DNA of 64,000 nt from Alopecurus myosuroides (Eukaryota; Streptophyta; Magnoliopsida; Poales; Poaceae): NCBI GenBank assembly GCA_028641055.1, contig JAPCYS010000849.1, forward strand, positions 248,001-312,000, read 5' to 3'. Shown here piece after piece: positions 1 to 11,371 of this stretch; position 1 is the stretch's first letter; each line of letters starts with the position of its first letter. Under the pieces are notes generated by a model. It saw only the letters and a list, made by a program, of their open reading frames with translations, was not told the origin of the DNA and ran no database searches. The position numbers and the translations under genes were made by a program.

Positions 1-964
1 TTGTCCGCGGTTATGTGACGACTTGGTGAAAGTACTGGCTAACAAGTACTCAGACAACTTACACCTAACTAATGATAACTTGACTAGTAATAGGTTTATT
101 GACACAATAACCTGAACCATCATTAATCCAACTGTGTGAGTTATCCTCGGATTGCTTCTTTGGATAAGGGGCGAGATCCAGGATGGGTTTGTTTGGAGTT
201 AGTTGTAGTTGGTTACGACACGCTATCTTATCTTCTGTCTGTTAGCCGGAAGTTGTAGCAAATCTCTGTAGTTGGTTAGAGCAGCCCGCTGCAGCATCTT
301 TTATATCACCCTTCCTTCCGTTGAACCCAAAGCATCTGTGCTTGGTGTTGACATGTTACACTTTGGTGAATTGTGAGTCTTGCTTGCCAGTATGTTTATG
401 TACTGACCCCTTTGGGGCTGTGGTTTCCGCAGACTACGATTCTGAGGATCCCCATGGTGGCTACTACGTGGAGTACGACGAGGCTGTTGACGAGTAGATA
501 GCGGACCCGGGCAGGATCCGAGACTTCGTGGATGGGCTCCGTCCTTTCGTTTCCGGCCTCTTAGGACTATTTGGTTTTGTCTGTACTCAGACCTGTTGAA
601 TGCTTCCGCTGTGATGTAATGATGAATTGTTGGGACATGTGTCCTCTGGATGATTGTATTTGCTATCTCTGCTCTAGTGAGAGCTATTTGCAACTTATTT
701 CCATCTTTTGTGTCTTAGAGATATGTTGTGCTATCACTTTGTTCAACGCCGTTGACGTACCATGTGTGTATGGTATGAAGTACGTCAATGGTAGTATCCT
801 GATTTCTATGGGATGGTTTACGTAGACGATGAACAGTAGGGTTGGTTGTCACACATACGTGTGTTGGCCTACTCGTAAGAGATGCGGGTGCCGGTAAGCC
901 CCGTAATCCAATCATCTATTGTTCAACGGAACTGCGAGTATCCCCTAGAAGTCCGGGTGCGACA
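1..964 (+). repeat. Element A 5' LTR, 3' portion
   Basis: The LTR ends at 964 in CGACA, two bases before the primer-binding site. Its start lies left of the window. The 3' LTR retained at 5975-6566 covers the opposite end of the LTR, so the two visible pieces do not overlap and cannot be compared for age. The full LTR must exceed about 1.5 kb. Confidence 0.8.
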
Positions 965-966
965 AA

Positions 967-978
967 TGGTATCAGAGC
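967..978 (+). other. Primer-binding site of element A (initiator tRNA-Met type)
   Basis: TGGTATCAGAGC is the standard 12-base complement to the 3' end of plant initiator tRNA-Met, placed 2 bases after the LTR end. It fixes the LTR boundary and the + orientation. Confidence 0.9.
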
Positions 979-1566
979 CTGTCTGCCTGTAGGATCCCTT
1001 TTACTGGTCGCAGTTGAGTCTAGAAACTATTTTGTAGCTATATAGAAAAATGAAACGTGAGAGTAGGAATTCTGCCATTTTATTTCTTTCCCCACCCACC
1101 CTCCCTTTTTGGTAAGGAAGTGCAACTTTGTTTTCTCTTTCTCATCTAAACTTTCAAGTTAGGATTCACGTATCCTGGTTTCTAGGATGGTTATATCTAC
1201 TAGACCATAGGAATGGAGGTGGCTGTGACATGATTTATCATGTTGCCTACTCATGATTGAGAACGGAGGCACATAAGCCCCGGAAGCAGATCCTCTATTG
1301 CTTAAGCATTAGATATTGATCCTTTAGAAGCCTGGATGGGTTTCTCCGTAGTACCTCAGGTGTTTGTGGTCTCCTGTTTCCCAGTTGTTGCTTCGATATC
1401 GTCCTTCATAAATCTTTTCTTCCGTTGTAACAACTTATCTGTTGATCCGTTGTTAACCTCCATCCTTGTTCTATGCTGTCGACTTACCATCTGAAGTAAT
1501 CCTTTTAAGCACTTATATTGGATTTTGTTATCCGGTTAGTGTGTTAATCTTGGTATCCTCTTCAGG
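979..1566 (+). other. Untranslated leader of element A
   Basis: This is leader between the primer-binding site and the first gag ATG. I see no ORF that I would support. The bases after the primer site (CTGTCTGCCTGTAGGA...) resemble those after the primer site of element E, supporting a family link between the two. Confidence 0.6.
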
Positions 1567-2565
1567 ATGGAAAGTGGTGACGAAGAACCCACACTGCCAC
1601 CCGAGATGGGGAAAGTGCTGTCTCAGATGACACAAGTTATAAAGCAGATGCAGCAGAACCAAGACCTTGGGAGTAATGGCAACGCCCATGTGTCTATTCG
1701 GGAGTTCCTTGAGCTCAATCCGCGCACGTTTGATAACTCCTCCGAGCCATTGGATACTGATGACTGGCTCCGTGAAATGAACCGTACTCTTATGGTAGCT
1801 CATGTGGCTGACGAGGACCGCCTTATGTGACCTACCTTCTCCGTGGACAATCCATGTCTTGGTGGGAGACTTCCAAGAAATGAGAGGTCCTAGTGTGGCA
1901 ATCACATGGGAGGATTTCAAACAAGCCTTCGTGCGCCATCACATTCCCGATGGGCTCATGGAGAAAATGCGTGAGGAATTCTATTCTTTCACACAAGGCA
2001 ATTTGGACGTTCTTGAATACCAAAGAGAGTTCAATCGTCTGGCTCGCTACGCCGGAGATGAAATCTCCACGGAAGCGAGAAAGATGGCAAAGTTCCGCAG
2101 GGGTCTCCACCCGGAACTCAAGTATGCTCTCACCAACGTCAAGGCCAAGAATTTTGAGGACCTCATCAACATCGCTCTAAATGAAGAGCATGGGCGCAAG
2201 TTGGTTGAGGAATCTCGTAAGCACTCTCGTGAACAGGCTAATCTCTCCAAAGCTATCATGCCTCCACAAAACGAAGAGTTTGGGTTCCATATACCACTCC
2301 AACACCGCCCATCTGCTTGCCAAGCCCGGCAGATTTTCTTGCCCGCCCTCCCACCCCAGTGGTATCTTCAGGAGGTGCTCCATCTCAGCCAGGTCCAACA
2401 ACTCCTCGTTCTGTTGTTACATGCTACAAGTGTGGACAACCGGGCCACTATTCCGATAAGTGTCCGCAAAGGCACCTCTTTCCACCTCCACCTCGCCACA
2501 GGTCGACCCCGACAAGAATACGTGGTCCTCCGTTGGGTTGCTACAACAGCAACGACCTTGGCGTG
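1567..2565 (+). pseudogene. gag: gag of element A, frameshifted
   Basis: Gag capsid/nucleocapsid remnant. The ATG at 1567 opens with MESGDEEPTLPPEM and runs to a stop at 1830. The capsid core continues in another frame from about 1865 (ITWEDFKQAFVRHHIP... through NIALNEEHGRKL), typical of the retrotransposon gag family. The nucleocapsid zinc knuckle [14 protein letters not shown], a CX2CX4HX4C box at about 2422-2463, lies in a third frame that stays open into protease. At least two frame changes (about 1860 and 2280-2400) separate these pieces. The start was chosen because it is the first ATG after the leader and its product looks like a chromovirus gag N-terminus. Confidence 0.8.
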
Positions 2566-4405
2566 AGAACTGTTAAGGTGAACCATGTCAAGGCCCAGGG
2601 AGCAGAAGAATCTCCAGAGGTTGTAATGGGCACACTTCTTGTGAACTCGTTTCATGCTAAAGTCTTGTTCGATTTTGGTGCTTCACACTCTTTCATCTCT
2701 CAATGCTTTGCAAACAACAGTGGAATCAACTTCGAACAGTTGAATATCCCTCTCCTAGTGAAATCACCGGGATCTAGCTGGCAAAGCAATAAAGTTAGCC
2801 AGAACATCGAGATCACAATTGGAAACCTTCCATTCCAGGCATCTCTGATAGCTCTCCACTCTTCAGATATTGATGTCATTCTTGGGATGGATTGGCTGGT
2901 AGCCAACAAAGCAGTCATTGATTGTCCTGCTAAGTCTGTCAAAATCACACACCCTTCTGGCCAGATAGTCTACTTCCATGCTGAAAGTCCAGTTGTTCAA
3001 CTGTACACTCTCAATGCAAATCCTCTACCATCAATTGAAACTATTCCGGTGGTTTGCGAATTCCCTGATGTCTTTCCAGAAGAATTGCCAGGAATGCCTC
3101 CTGACAGAGCAGTTGAGTTCGTGATTGAACTTGAACCATGTACTGCTCCAATCTCTAAGCATCCATACAAGATAGCTCCTCCTGAACTGAAGTTGTTGAA
3201 GGAGCAAATCGACATGTACATGGAGAAAGGTTACATTCAACCTAGCTCCTCGGCTTGGGGATGCCCAACTCTGTTCGTTGCGAAGAAGGATCAAACAAAG
3301 AGACTCGTTGTTGACTATCGTCCTCTTAACGAGAAAACCATCAAAAACAAGTATCCAATTCCTCGTATCGATGATCTTTTTGATCAACTTGCTGGAGCCT
3401 CAATATTCTCCAAGTTGGACTTGAGAATGGGTTACCATCAAATAAAGATCAGAAAAGAAGATATTCCAAAAACAGCTTTCACCACTCGATACGGTCTATA
3501 TGAATACACCGTCATGTCCTTTGGTCTCACCAATGCACCGGCGACCTTCTCTAGACTCATGAATTCTGTCTTCCATGAATACCTCGACAAGTTCATTGTG
3601 GTATCTTGATGACATTCTTGTCTACTCAAAATCCGAGGAAGAGCATGAAGAACATCTTCATCTCACTCTCATGAAACTTCGCGAGCATCGTCTTTATGCC
3701 AAGTTCTCCAAATGTGAGTTCTGGATTCCAGAAGTTGCTTACCTTGGTCATGTCATCTCTGCCAAGGGCATAGCCATTGATCCAGAAAAGGTTAAGGCAA
3801 TTGTTGATTGAAAACCTCCTAAGACGGTGAAGCAAGTCAGAAGTTTTCTTGGTTTGGCTAGCTATTGCCGTCGTTTCGTCCAAAATTTCTCCAAGATTGC
3901 CAAACCTCTCACTGATCTCACAAAGAAGGACAAGAAGTTCGTTTGGTCTCCACAGTGTGATGGAAGTTTCAATCTCCTCAAGACTAAACTCACTTCTACA
4001 CCAGTTCTGGTTGGCCCAGATACTACCAAACCTTTCCAGATATTCTGTGATGCTTCTCTCCAAGGTCTAGGTGCAGTTCTTATGCAAGAACGTCAAGTTG
4101 TGGCTTATGCTTCACGTCAGTTGAACGCACATGAGCTCAATTATCCCACACATGACCTTGAACTTGCAGCAGTTTGTTTTGCCCTCAAGAAATGGAGGCA
4201 ATACTTGTTGGGTAATCGCACTGAAATCTTTTCCGATCATAAGAGTCTGAAATACATCTTCACTCAACCAGATCTAAACCTCAGGCAAAGGAGATGGATT
4301 GAAAAGATCAAAGACTTCGATCTTACCATTTCTTACACTCCAGGCAAGGCTAATGTTATGGCCGATGCTCTCAGTCGCAAGTCGTATTGCAATAATCTCT
4401 CATGA
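2566..4405 (+). pseudogene. pol: Protease, reverse transcriptase and RNase H of element A
   Basis: Continues in frame from the zinc knuckle. The protease has [11 protein letters not shown] at 2668-2700; the family norm is D-S/T-G, so the middle active-site residue is replaced by Phe. The RT region runs about 3080-3830 with [13 protein letters not shown] and YLDD at 3602-3613. A one-base frame change just before YLDD puts the second half of RT in another frame, and TGA at 3809-3811 replaces an expected Trp codon. RNase H follows at about 4020-4390 ([15 protein letters not shown], then ADALSRK). Protease matures the polyprotein; RT/RNase H copies the RNA genome into cDNA in the cytoplasm. This copy cannot do so. 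Confidence 0.85.
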
Positions 4406-5937
4406 TCATGGAAAGCCAACCTCCACTTCATGAAGAATTCCAGAAGCTGAACCTTGGTCTTGTTCCTCAAGGCTATCTTGCGAGCTTGACAGTCCAACTC
4501 TCGAGGACAAGATTCGTTCTGAACAACTTCGTGATGCTGAGATCAAGAAGATCGCAAATAACATCAAAGCAGGCAATGTGAAGTATGAGTGCTTCTCAAT
4601 TGATGACAAGGGAACTATGTTCTTCGAAGGACGCATTGCAGTTCCTCAAATTCAAAGTCTCAAAGATGTTATTCTCAAGGAGGCTCATGAAACTCCTCTC
4701 TCCATACATCCTAGAAGTACAAAGATGTACCAGGATCTCAAGACACTGTATTGGTGGTCTGGCATGAAACGTGAAATTGCTCAATAAGTTTCTGAATGCG
4801 ACGTTTTTCAACGTGTTAAGGCAGCTCATCAGAAAACAGCCAGTCTTCTCCAGCCTCTGAAAATCCCTGAGTGGAAGTGGGAGATGATTGAAATGGACTT
4901 CGTCACTGGTTTTCCAAAGTCCAAGAGGGGCAACGATGCAATCTTCGTTGTCATTGATCGTCTCACTAAAGTAGCTCACTTCTTTGCTGTCAAAGAAACA
5001 ATCTCAGCTAGCCAGTTAGCAGAGCTCTACACCGCAAAGATTGTTCCTCTTCATGGTGTTCCATTGGAAATAAGCTCAGACCGTGGAAGTATCTTCACTT
5101 CTCATTTCTGGAAGAGTTTTCAAGAAGCATTGGGCACCAAACTTCTGTTCAGCACAGCTTATCACCCTCAGTCTCAAGGGCAAGTCGAAAGAGTCAATCA
5201 GATTCTCGAGGATATGCTCAGAGCATGTGGTATCTCCTTTGGCATGAAATGGGAGGAATGTCTTCCATATGCTGAATTCTCCTACAACAACAGCTTCCAG
5301 GCAAGCCTAGGCATGGCACCATTTGAAGCTCTCTGGCCGCAGATGCAGGAGTCCAATCAATTGGTCTGGAGCTGGTGAACGTTCACTCTTAGGCCCTGAC
5401 ATTGTTAAGGAAGCCGAAGAGAAAGTTCGCATCATTCGTGACAATCTCAAGATTGCTCAGTCTCGTCAGAAAAGCTACTATGACAGCAAGCACAGGGATA
5501 TGATCTATGCACCTGGTGACAAAGCATATCTCTGTGTAACTCCCCTCAGAGGCACTCATCGTTTTGGTGTGAAAGGAAAGCTAGCACCGAGATACATTGG
5601 TCCTTTCAACATTCTCTCAAGGCGTGCGGAAAATGCCTATCGTCTTGAACTTCCAGAAAAACTATCCAAGGTGCACGATGTGTTTCACGTGTCACAGCTC
5701 AAGAGGTGTTTCAAAGATCCAGATCGTGCAGTTGATCATGATTCCATTGAACTGCAAGAAGATCTCTCTTATGAGGAGCACCCTGTTCGAATTCTCGATG
5801 AGACCGAGCGTAAGACTCGCAACAAGAGCACCAAGTTCTTGAAAGTGCAGTGGTCGCATCATTCCGATAAAGAGGCAACGTGGGAGACCGAAGAGGATCT
5901 TCGCAAGAAGTATCCGGACCTTTTCTCTTCTCAGTAG
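4406..5937 (+). pseudogene. pol: Integrase with C-terminal chromodomain, element A
   Basis: The zinc-binding region at about 4640-4830 has lost one Cys (CDVFQR where CX2C is expected) and carries a TAA at 4785-4787. The catalytic core 4884-5378 keeps the DDE triad: Asp in EMDFVTGFP, Asp in SSDRGSIF, Glu in QGQVERVNQ. A frame change near 5340-5375 leads to 5323-5937, which holds the GPY/F module (PRYIGPFNILSRR) and a chromodomain (SYEEHPVRILDE ... VQWSHHSDKEATWE ... DLRKKYPDLF). In chromoviruses this domain is thought to steer integration toward particular chromatin marks. Confidence 0.85.
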
Positions 5938-5960
5938 GAATCTCGGGGCGCGATTCCTTC

Positions 5961-5970
5961 AAGGGGGGGC
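5961..5970 (+). other. Polypurine tract of element A
   Basis: AAGGGGGGGC lies a few bases before the TG of the 3' LTR, the expected position of the plus-strand primer. Confidence 0.8.
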
Positions 5971-5974
5971 GTTT

Positions 5975-6566
5975 TGTAACATCCCAAGTATGAAAATCTC
6001 CCTTTAGAATGTTTTATTTCTTGTTAAGTTATGCTTTGCATCATGTCATCATATTCTTTGCATTTGTTTTGCATTTGATTTCATTTGTTTCCATTTGTTT
6101 TCTATATGAATTCCAAACAAAAAATTCAATTTCTGGTTCATACTTGTTATGTTACATGTTTCAAATAAAAACTACAAAACAAACAAATAAATTGTTCCAT
6201 TAAAACTTGAAATTAAACACTTTACATTGATTAAGTTTCACTTATTCATTAATATAAAAAAATTCACTTAAAATCATTTGTTTTCCAAACAACACCATAA
6301 ATTGAAATATTTGAAAAACAAAGTTTGTTTTATGGTGTTGTTACAAAAAACAAAACTCTACAATTTTTTCCTAAAGTTCTAATCACCAAAAAACCTCTCC
6401 TTTTCTCCCTTTTCCCTTTGCAGCAAAAAAAATATAATAAACAGAAAAAGATAAAAAGGAGAGGGGGGAAAGGGCATCCAGCCCTTTGGGCCAGCCCAAC
6501 TGCCACAAAGGCCTGGTACCCCCTCGGTCTCTTCTACCTCCCGTACGGAGGAACATCCATGGTGTC
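5975..6566 (+). repeat. Element A 3' LTR, truncated
   Basis: Starts TGTAACATCCC directly after the polypurine tract. It is AT-rich for about 500 bases and stops at about 6566, where homology to the Tat antisense ORF of element B begins (GTTGGGGTGACCCGAGGGCT, matching 18280 onward in C). No LTR end and no target duplication is visible at the junction, so this is a deletion or illegitimate recombination breakpoint, not a clean insertion. Confidence 0.75.
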
Positions 6567-7049
6567 CAAGTTGGGGTGACCCGAGGGCTTGCTCTGGCCA
6601 AGTCCTATTTTCCTAGGCTTGAGCCGGCAAAGCTCGTGGGCGGGTTTCCCGAGTTCAACAACGATGGCTCCAAGTTTACTGGTAAGAATTACAAGGCCAT
6701 TCATACTGATGTGCGTCACTCGGCAAGTCTGATCGCCGACAATCTGGACTTGAGCAAGATCACCCCCCCTTATGACGCCGAAGATAAGCCAATTAAATCT
6801 GATCTACCCAAGCCCTTTGACATGCTAGAGCGGTGGAAGGCGGAAGCGGCGAAGAAGAAAGAGGAAGCTGCCAAGAAGAAAGCTGAGGCCGATACTGTGC
6901 CTTCCACCTCTATGCCGGCTGTCCCTCCTCCTGCTCGCGCCGGTACTGCTGCTGACCCGGACGCGGGAGCTGGGACGGCCACCGACGAGCAAGTCAAAGA
7001 CCCGGCCGTCAAGGACAACGTCGATGACTCGGCCAAGGATGCCGAGTAA
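6567..7049 (+). pseudogene. Antisense ORF (aORF) of element B, C-terminal fragment
   Basis: Last 160 codons or so of the Tat antisense ORF, lying opposite to gag-pol and ending at TAA just before 7050. It opens with VGVTRGLALAKSYF and contains a conserved 'EPAKLVGGFPEF' block, a charged Lys/Glu/Ala helix (ERWKAEAAKKKEEAAKKK) and an Ala/Pro/Asp-rich tail. The same layout recurs in C (18275-18314 joined to 26882-27287) and G (47373 to about 48050). The open frame extends left into element A's LTR, but that part is not homologous. Function unknown; the first two thirds of the gene are missing here. Confidence 0.7.
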
Positions 7050-8195
7050 GGTTTCACTGTTTATCGCCTCAAACACTCATTCGGCCAATGGGCATTTTGT
7101 AACGTGCCTGATACAATTATTCTTTTAATAGTGCGCCTATGCACTTTTCGATAAAATTCCCTCGGTTTGTAATACCTTAAAACTTTAATAGCTTTTGTGG
7201 CCCTTCTTGCCTCTCGCATAGATATGTTACTTCCTCGTCTTGAACTTTTTGTTGCTAGCCTTCCGATTTTTGCTACTTTTCCTTTTGTGAGACTTGGTTT
7301 CCGGGTCTCAGGGATTTCGACAAGTGGACTTTATTTCTTAAGTCCCCAAGTACCCAAGACTCGGTTTTTTGGGTTTTAAAGCTTAATAGCTGAACAATTT
7401 GTTGCTTTTCTTCAAATTCCCAAGTCCCTAAGACCCGAATTTCCGAGTCTAGGGATTTGTAGTTTTTAGAAAGGCAACTTGTTTTAGCTTAGGCTCAAAC
7501 ATAGAGTTACTCACGTGGATTTGAGGTTATGCTTAATATGTGTGAGTTTCCGGCTGTTAACCTTGTACTCTACATAACCTGTGGTTTGGATGACCCTTTT
7601 GATCCTCTTTGTTGTAAGCCGGCTTTCGCGTGGGTATTCAATGATGCTATAACTTTGTAAAGACAGGGTCAGGCAAATCCCATTGGGCATCATGACTGAT
7701 TGTGATTACACGTTAGCAAAGCATGCCACATTGCTGCGAGTCACATCAAGCTTAAACAAGAGAAATCAAGAAAATTTGGCTCTATTGTCCGGTTATAAGA
7801 TTGTAACCGTACTTATTACAAGTAATCGGTCCTTATAACTTTAATGGCATCGTGGCCGGGTCTTTGAGTTTGCAACTGTGCTATTCAAGCAATCAGCCCC
7901 CAAGACCTATATATGCAATCTTAGGATACATATAGAACTGATATATTTTAAAACAATTAAGTAATACTTACCTGATAAAATAGAAAACAGAATTATCAAA
8001 ACTTAACAGAAATAAATAAGAAAAAAGCAATATCATAGTTTAACCATCTCTTTATTGATATGAGAAAAGTTAGGTCAGCAGGCCGCCTCATTAAAAACCC
8101 TCCAGTCCCCTTAGGTACCCTGGATAGGAAAAGAGTGCGTCTGAAACCTGCTGCCTGTTACATCGTGTAATCCAACTTTGTAGACCTAGCCTATG
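7050..8195. other. Non-coding gap between aORF and pol, element B
   Basis: AT-rich, no supportable ORF. It aligns by eye with 27288-28391 in C in several blocks, for example TTTAGATGACCCTTTTGA-like text near 7590 and 27810 and the block CCTCATTAAAAACCC...GGTACCCTGGATAGGAAAAG near 8085-8135 and 28280-28335. Pol (from the right) and aORF (from the left) both end in it, so it should contain two convergent 3' ends. Confidence 0.6.
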
Positions 8196-9600
8196 CTAAG
8201 TGTAGTAGGGACGTAGCTGAGCCACGTTGCATGGTCTTTCCCTCTCTTGCATAGATGAAGTGGTGTGGGCTGTGTCATTGATGGTATCCGACTTTTCCCT
8301 TCCATCTACAAAATAATATGATCCATTATGCAGGTTCCGGCTTATGATGAATGGTCCTTCCCATGGTGGAGATAACTTGTGCTTTCCCTCCTTTGATTGT
8401 ACCAAGCGCAATACCAGGTCCCCTTCCTGGAAGACCCGGGTTTTGACTCGCCGACTGTGGTGTCTCCTCAAATCCTGCTGATATATGGCTGATCTCTCCA
8501 AGGCTTGCTCTCTGTGTTCTTCTAGCATATCCACGGCATCTTGTCGGGTCTTCTCGTTCTCCACTTCAACGTAAGCCGACACTCGGGCGAGTCGTGAATA
8601 ATGTCACTCGGCAATACCGCCTCTGCACCATAAACCATGAAAAACGGGGTCATCTGAGTAGATCTGTTACGTGTAGTGTTAATTCCCCAAACTACTGATG
8701 GTAGATCTTCAACCCATGCTCCAGCAGCTCTGATGCACGGGACTCGCAGCCGTGGTTTTAACCCACGAAGTAACTCCTGGTTTGCCCTCTCCACCTGTCC
8801 GTTAGCTTGTGGATGGGCTACCGAGGCTATGTCAAGCCGGATACCATTGTTCCCGCAGAATTTCTCCATCTCACCTAAGGACATGTTGGTTCCATTGTCT
8901 GTTATTATGCTGTGAGGGTATCCAAACCTGTAGATGATCCTTTTCAGGAACATGACTGTTGTGATTGCTTCGCAATTGGTAACTGGCATAACTTCAACCC
9001 ACTTTGTAAACTTATCGATAGCTACCAAAAGATGAGTCTTTTTGCAGGGTGACATGTGGAAGGGGCCCACCATATCCATTCCCCAAACAGCGAACGGCCA
9101 GGTCAATGGGATTGTTTGCAACTCCATAGCCGGCACATGGATTTGGCGAGCGTACCTTTGACATTCATCACATCTTGCCACCAAGCGCTCCGCGCTAAGG
9201 CTGTGAGCCAAAAGAAACCGTGTCGATATGCTTTGGCCACAAGGGATCTTGTGGAGGCATGATGCCCACAATCACCTTCGTGGATCTCCTTCAAGATCTG
9301 TCGGCCTTCTTCTGGTGCTACATAGCGCAAAAAGACTCCTACTGCACTCCTTTTATACAGCTCTCCATTAATAATAGAATAGCCCTTTTCTCGTCTCAGA
9401 ATTTGCCTTGCTAAAACTTCCTGTGGTGGTAACACGCGTCGTGATAAGTAGGCCAAAAACGACTCTGTCCACTCGGGAATAGCACGTACTATAGCCACAA
9501 GTTCCAAATCCGGGTCTTGGTTAGCCACCTCTTCCTCAGGCTCGGTTTTAACAGATGGCCGACATAGCTCGTCCAGGAAAACGTTGGGTGGGACCGGCTC
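8196..9600 (-). pseudogene. pol: Integrase of element B
   Basis: Tat-type integrase. The zinc-binding part (GDCGHHASTRSLVAKAYRHG, then CDECQRYA) is split by a frame change near 9200. The catalytic core has Asp in GMDMVGPF, Asp in ITDNGTNMS and Glu in NGQVERANQELL, so the DDE set is present. A second frame change near 8580 leads to the C-terminal part (VFQEGDLVLRLVQ ... PWEGPFIISR ... NVAQLRPYYT). No chromodomain, as usual for this lineage. It would insert cDNA into chromosomes in the nucleus if intact. Confidence 0.8.
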
Positions 9601-10122
9601 TCTGCGCGAGCCGAGTCTTGCGAGCGCGTCTGCTGCCTCGTTCTTTCGCCTGTCAATATGCTCCACCTCATACTCGGAAAAACACCCGGCAACCCTGTCC
9701 ACCTCTCTGCGATATGCTGCCATTGTTGCATCTTTTCTGTCCCAAGTTCCTGAGACCTGCTGTACCACGAGGTCCGAATCTCCGTAGCACCGTATTCGCC
9801 TAATGTTCATCTCCTTTGCTGTTCTCAATCCATGTAACAATGCCTCATGCTAGGCCACATTGTTGGAGCAATCAAAGTGAATCTGCAACACGTAGCTCAA
9901 TTTGTCTCCTTTGGGTGAGGTGAGTACCACCCCAGCTCCTGATCCCTCATACTGCTTAGAACTGCCAAAGTGCATCACCCAAGACTCGGAACTTGGCATC
10001 GTTGTGGGCATGCTTGTGTGAGTCCAATCATTGATAAAGTCGGGTAAAGCTTTAGATTTGATTGCAGACCTGGGCTTGTAGCTGATGTGATAATCTCCCA
10101 TCTCGATGGCCCATTTGGCTAT
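9601..10122 (-). pseudogene. pol: Archaeal-type RNase H (aRNH) of element B, active site altered
   Basis: Tat-lineage elements carry a second RNase H after the normal one. Here the first catalytic block reads MHFGSSKQYEGSG; in C it is MHFDGSKQYEGSG, so the catalytic Asp has been lost (around 9957-9974). TAG at 9850-9852 replaces a Glu codon (AEYEALLHG in C). The remaining motifs, CYGDSDLVVQQV and RRKNEAADAL, are intact. Non-functional. Confidence 0.8.
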
Positions 10123-11371
10123 TCACCCTGTCGCATCTGAATTTCTGATAATATCTGCCATTGGTATAGAGCTAACCACTGTTATGGGGTGTTCCTGAAA
10201 ATATGGTTTCAATTTCCGGCTGGCCAAAACTAGTTTTTGCCAATGTGGGTAACGTTGCTTTGCTTCCGATAGTACTTCACTCACATAGTAAACCGGCCTC
10301 TGGACTGGGTGATCTTTTCCATCCTCTTTGCACTCGACAACAACCACGGCGCTAACCGCCCGGGGCCCGGCCGCAACATATAACAACATGGGATCTTTAG
10401 GACCCGGTGCCGCCAGGATTGGTGCCTCAGATAATTGCTTTTTCAGTGCTTCGAACGCCTCGTCCGCCTCTTGGTCCCAAACGAATTTGTCTGTTTTCCT
10501 CAAGAGCCGGTATAAAGGTATTTCCTTCTCTCCAAGCCTGGATATAAACCGGCTTAATGCTGCTACACACCCTGTAAGATTTTGAACATGCTTCAGGCCT
10601 TCCGGCTTTTTCAGATTCTGAATAGCTTTGATCTTATCCGGGTTTGCCTCAATTTCTCTCTCGGAAACAATGAAACCAAGTAACTTTCCTGCTGGCACTC
10701 CAAACACACACTTTGTGGGGTTAAGCTTCATCTGATACCTTCTCAAATTCTTGAACGTTTCCTTTAGGTCCTCTATGAATGTTTTTGCCTTCCTGGTTTT
10801 AATCGCCACGTCATCAACATAAGCGTGGACATTGCGCCCAATCTGATCGTCGAAACACTTTTGGATGCACCTTTGATATGTTGCGCCAGCGTTCTTTAGC
10901 CCAAAAGTCATGGTTTTGTAACAGAAAGCTCCAAAGGGGGTTATGAACGATGTTTTCTCCCAATCCTCCTTTTTGAGCTTGATCTGGTGATACCCGGAAT
11001 AAGCATCCAGGAAACACAATAGGTCACTTCCAGCCACTGCGTCTATAATCTGATCTATCCTTGGAAGTGCAAACGGATCCTTTGGGCAATGCTTGTTGAG
11101 ACTCGTGTAATCTATGCACATTCTCCACTCGTTGTTTTTCTTCATCACCAGAACCGGGTTTGCCAACCAATCCGGGTGAAAAACTTCCATGATAAAGCCG
11201 GCCGCAAGGAGCCGAGCTATCTCCGCTCCTATAACCTTTCATCTTTCCTCGTTCATTTTTCTCAGGCCCTGCTTCACAGGCCGGGACTTGGGGTCAACAT
11301 GCAAACTGTGCTCAGCTAACTCGGTTGGGATACCCGGCATATCACTGGGCGTCCAAGCGAAAACATCCTGA
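10123..11371 (-). pseudogene. pol: Reverse transcriptase and RNase H region of element B
   Basis: RT with MEVFHPDWLANPVLV, the LDAYSGYHQI block and YVDD at 10810-10821, followed by a connection/degenerate RNase H stretch (FVWDQEADEAFEAL ... VYYVSEVLSEAKQRYPHW). Upstream of 11190 the frame is closed by TGA at 11239-11241, where C has an Arg codon (NEERRKAIG). The downstream stop at 10123 marks where the frame fails before the aRNH. Confidence 0.85.

Larger units (their letters stand above)
1..6566 (+). mobile_element. Element A: Tekay/Del-type chromovirus (Ty3/gypsy), decayed
   Basis: Ty3/gypsy element in the order gag, protease, RT, RNase H, integrase, chromodomain. The order and the C-terminal chromodomain place it among chromoviruses; the long LTR beginning TGTAACATCCC and the initiator-Met primer site fit the Tekay/Del clade. 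The window opens inside its 5' LTR, and its 3' LTR is cut off at about 6566, where sequence of a different element (B, opposite strand) begins. The coding part needs at least six frame changes or stop read-throughs, so this copy is dead. Clade assignment is by motif recognition, not phylogeny. Confidence 0.85.
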
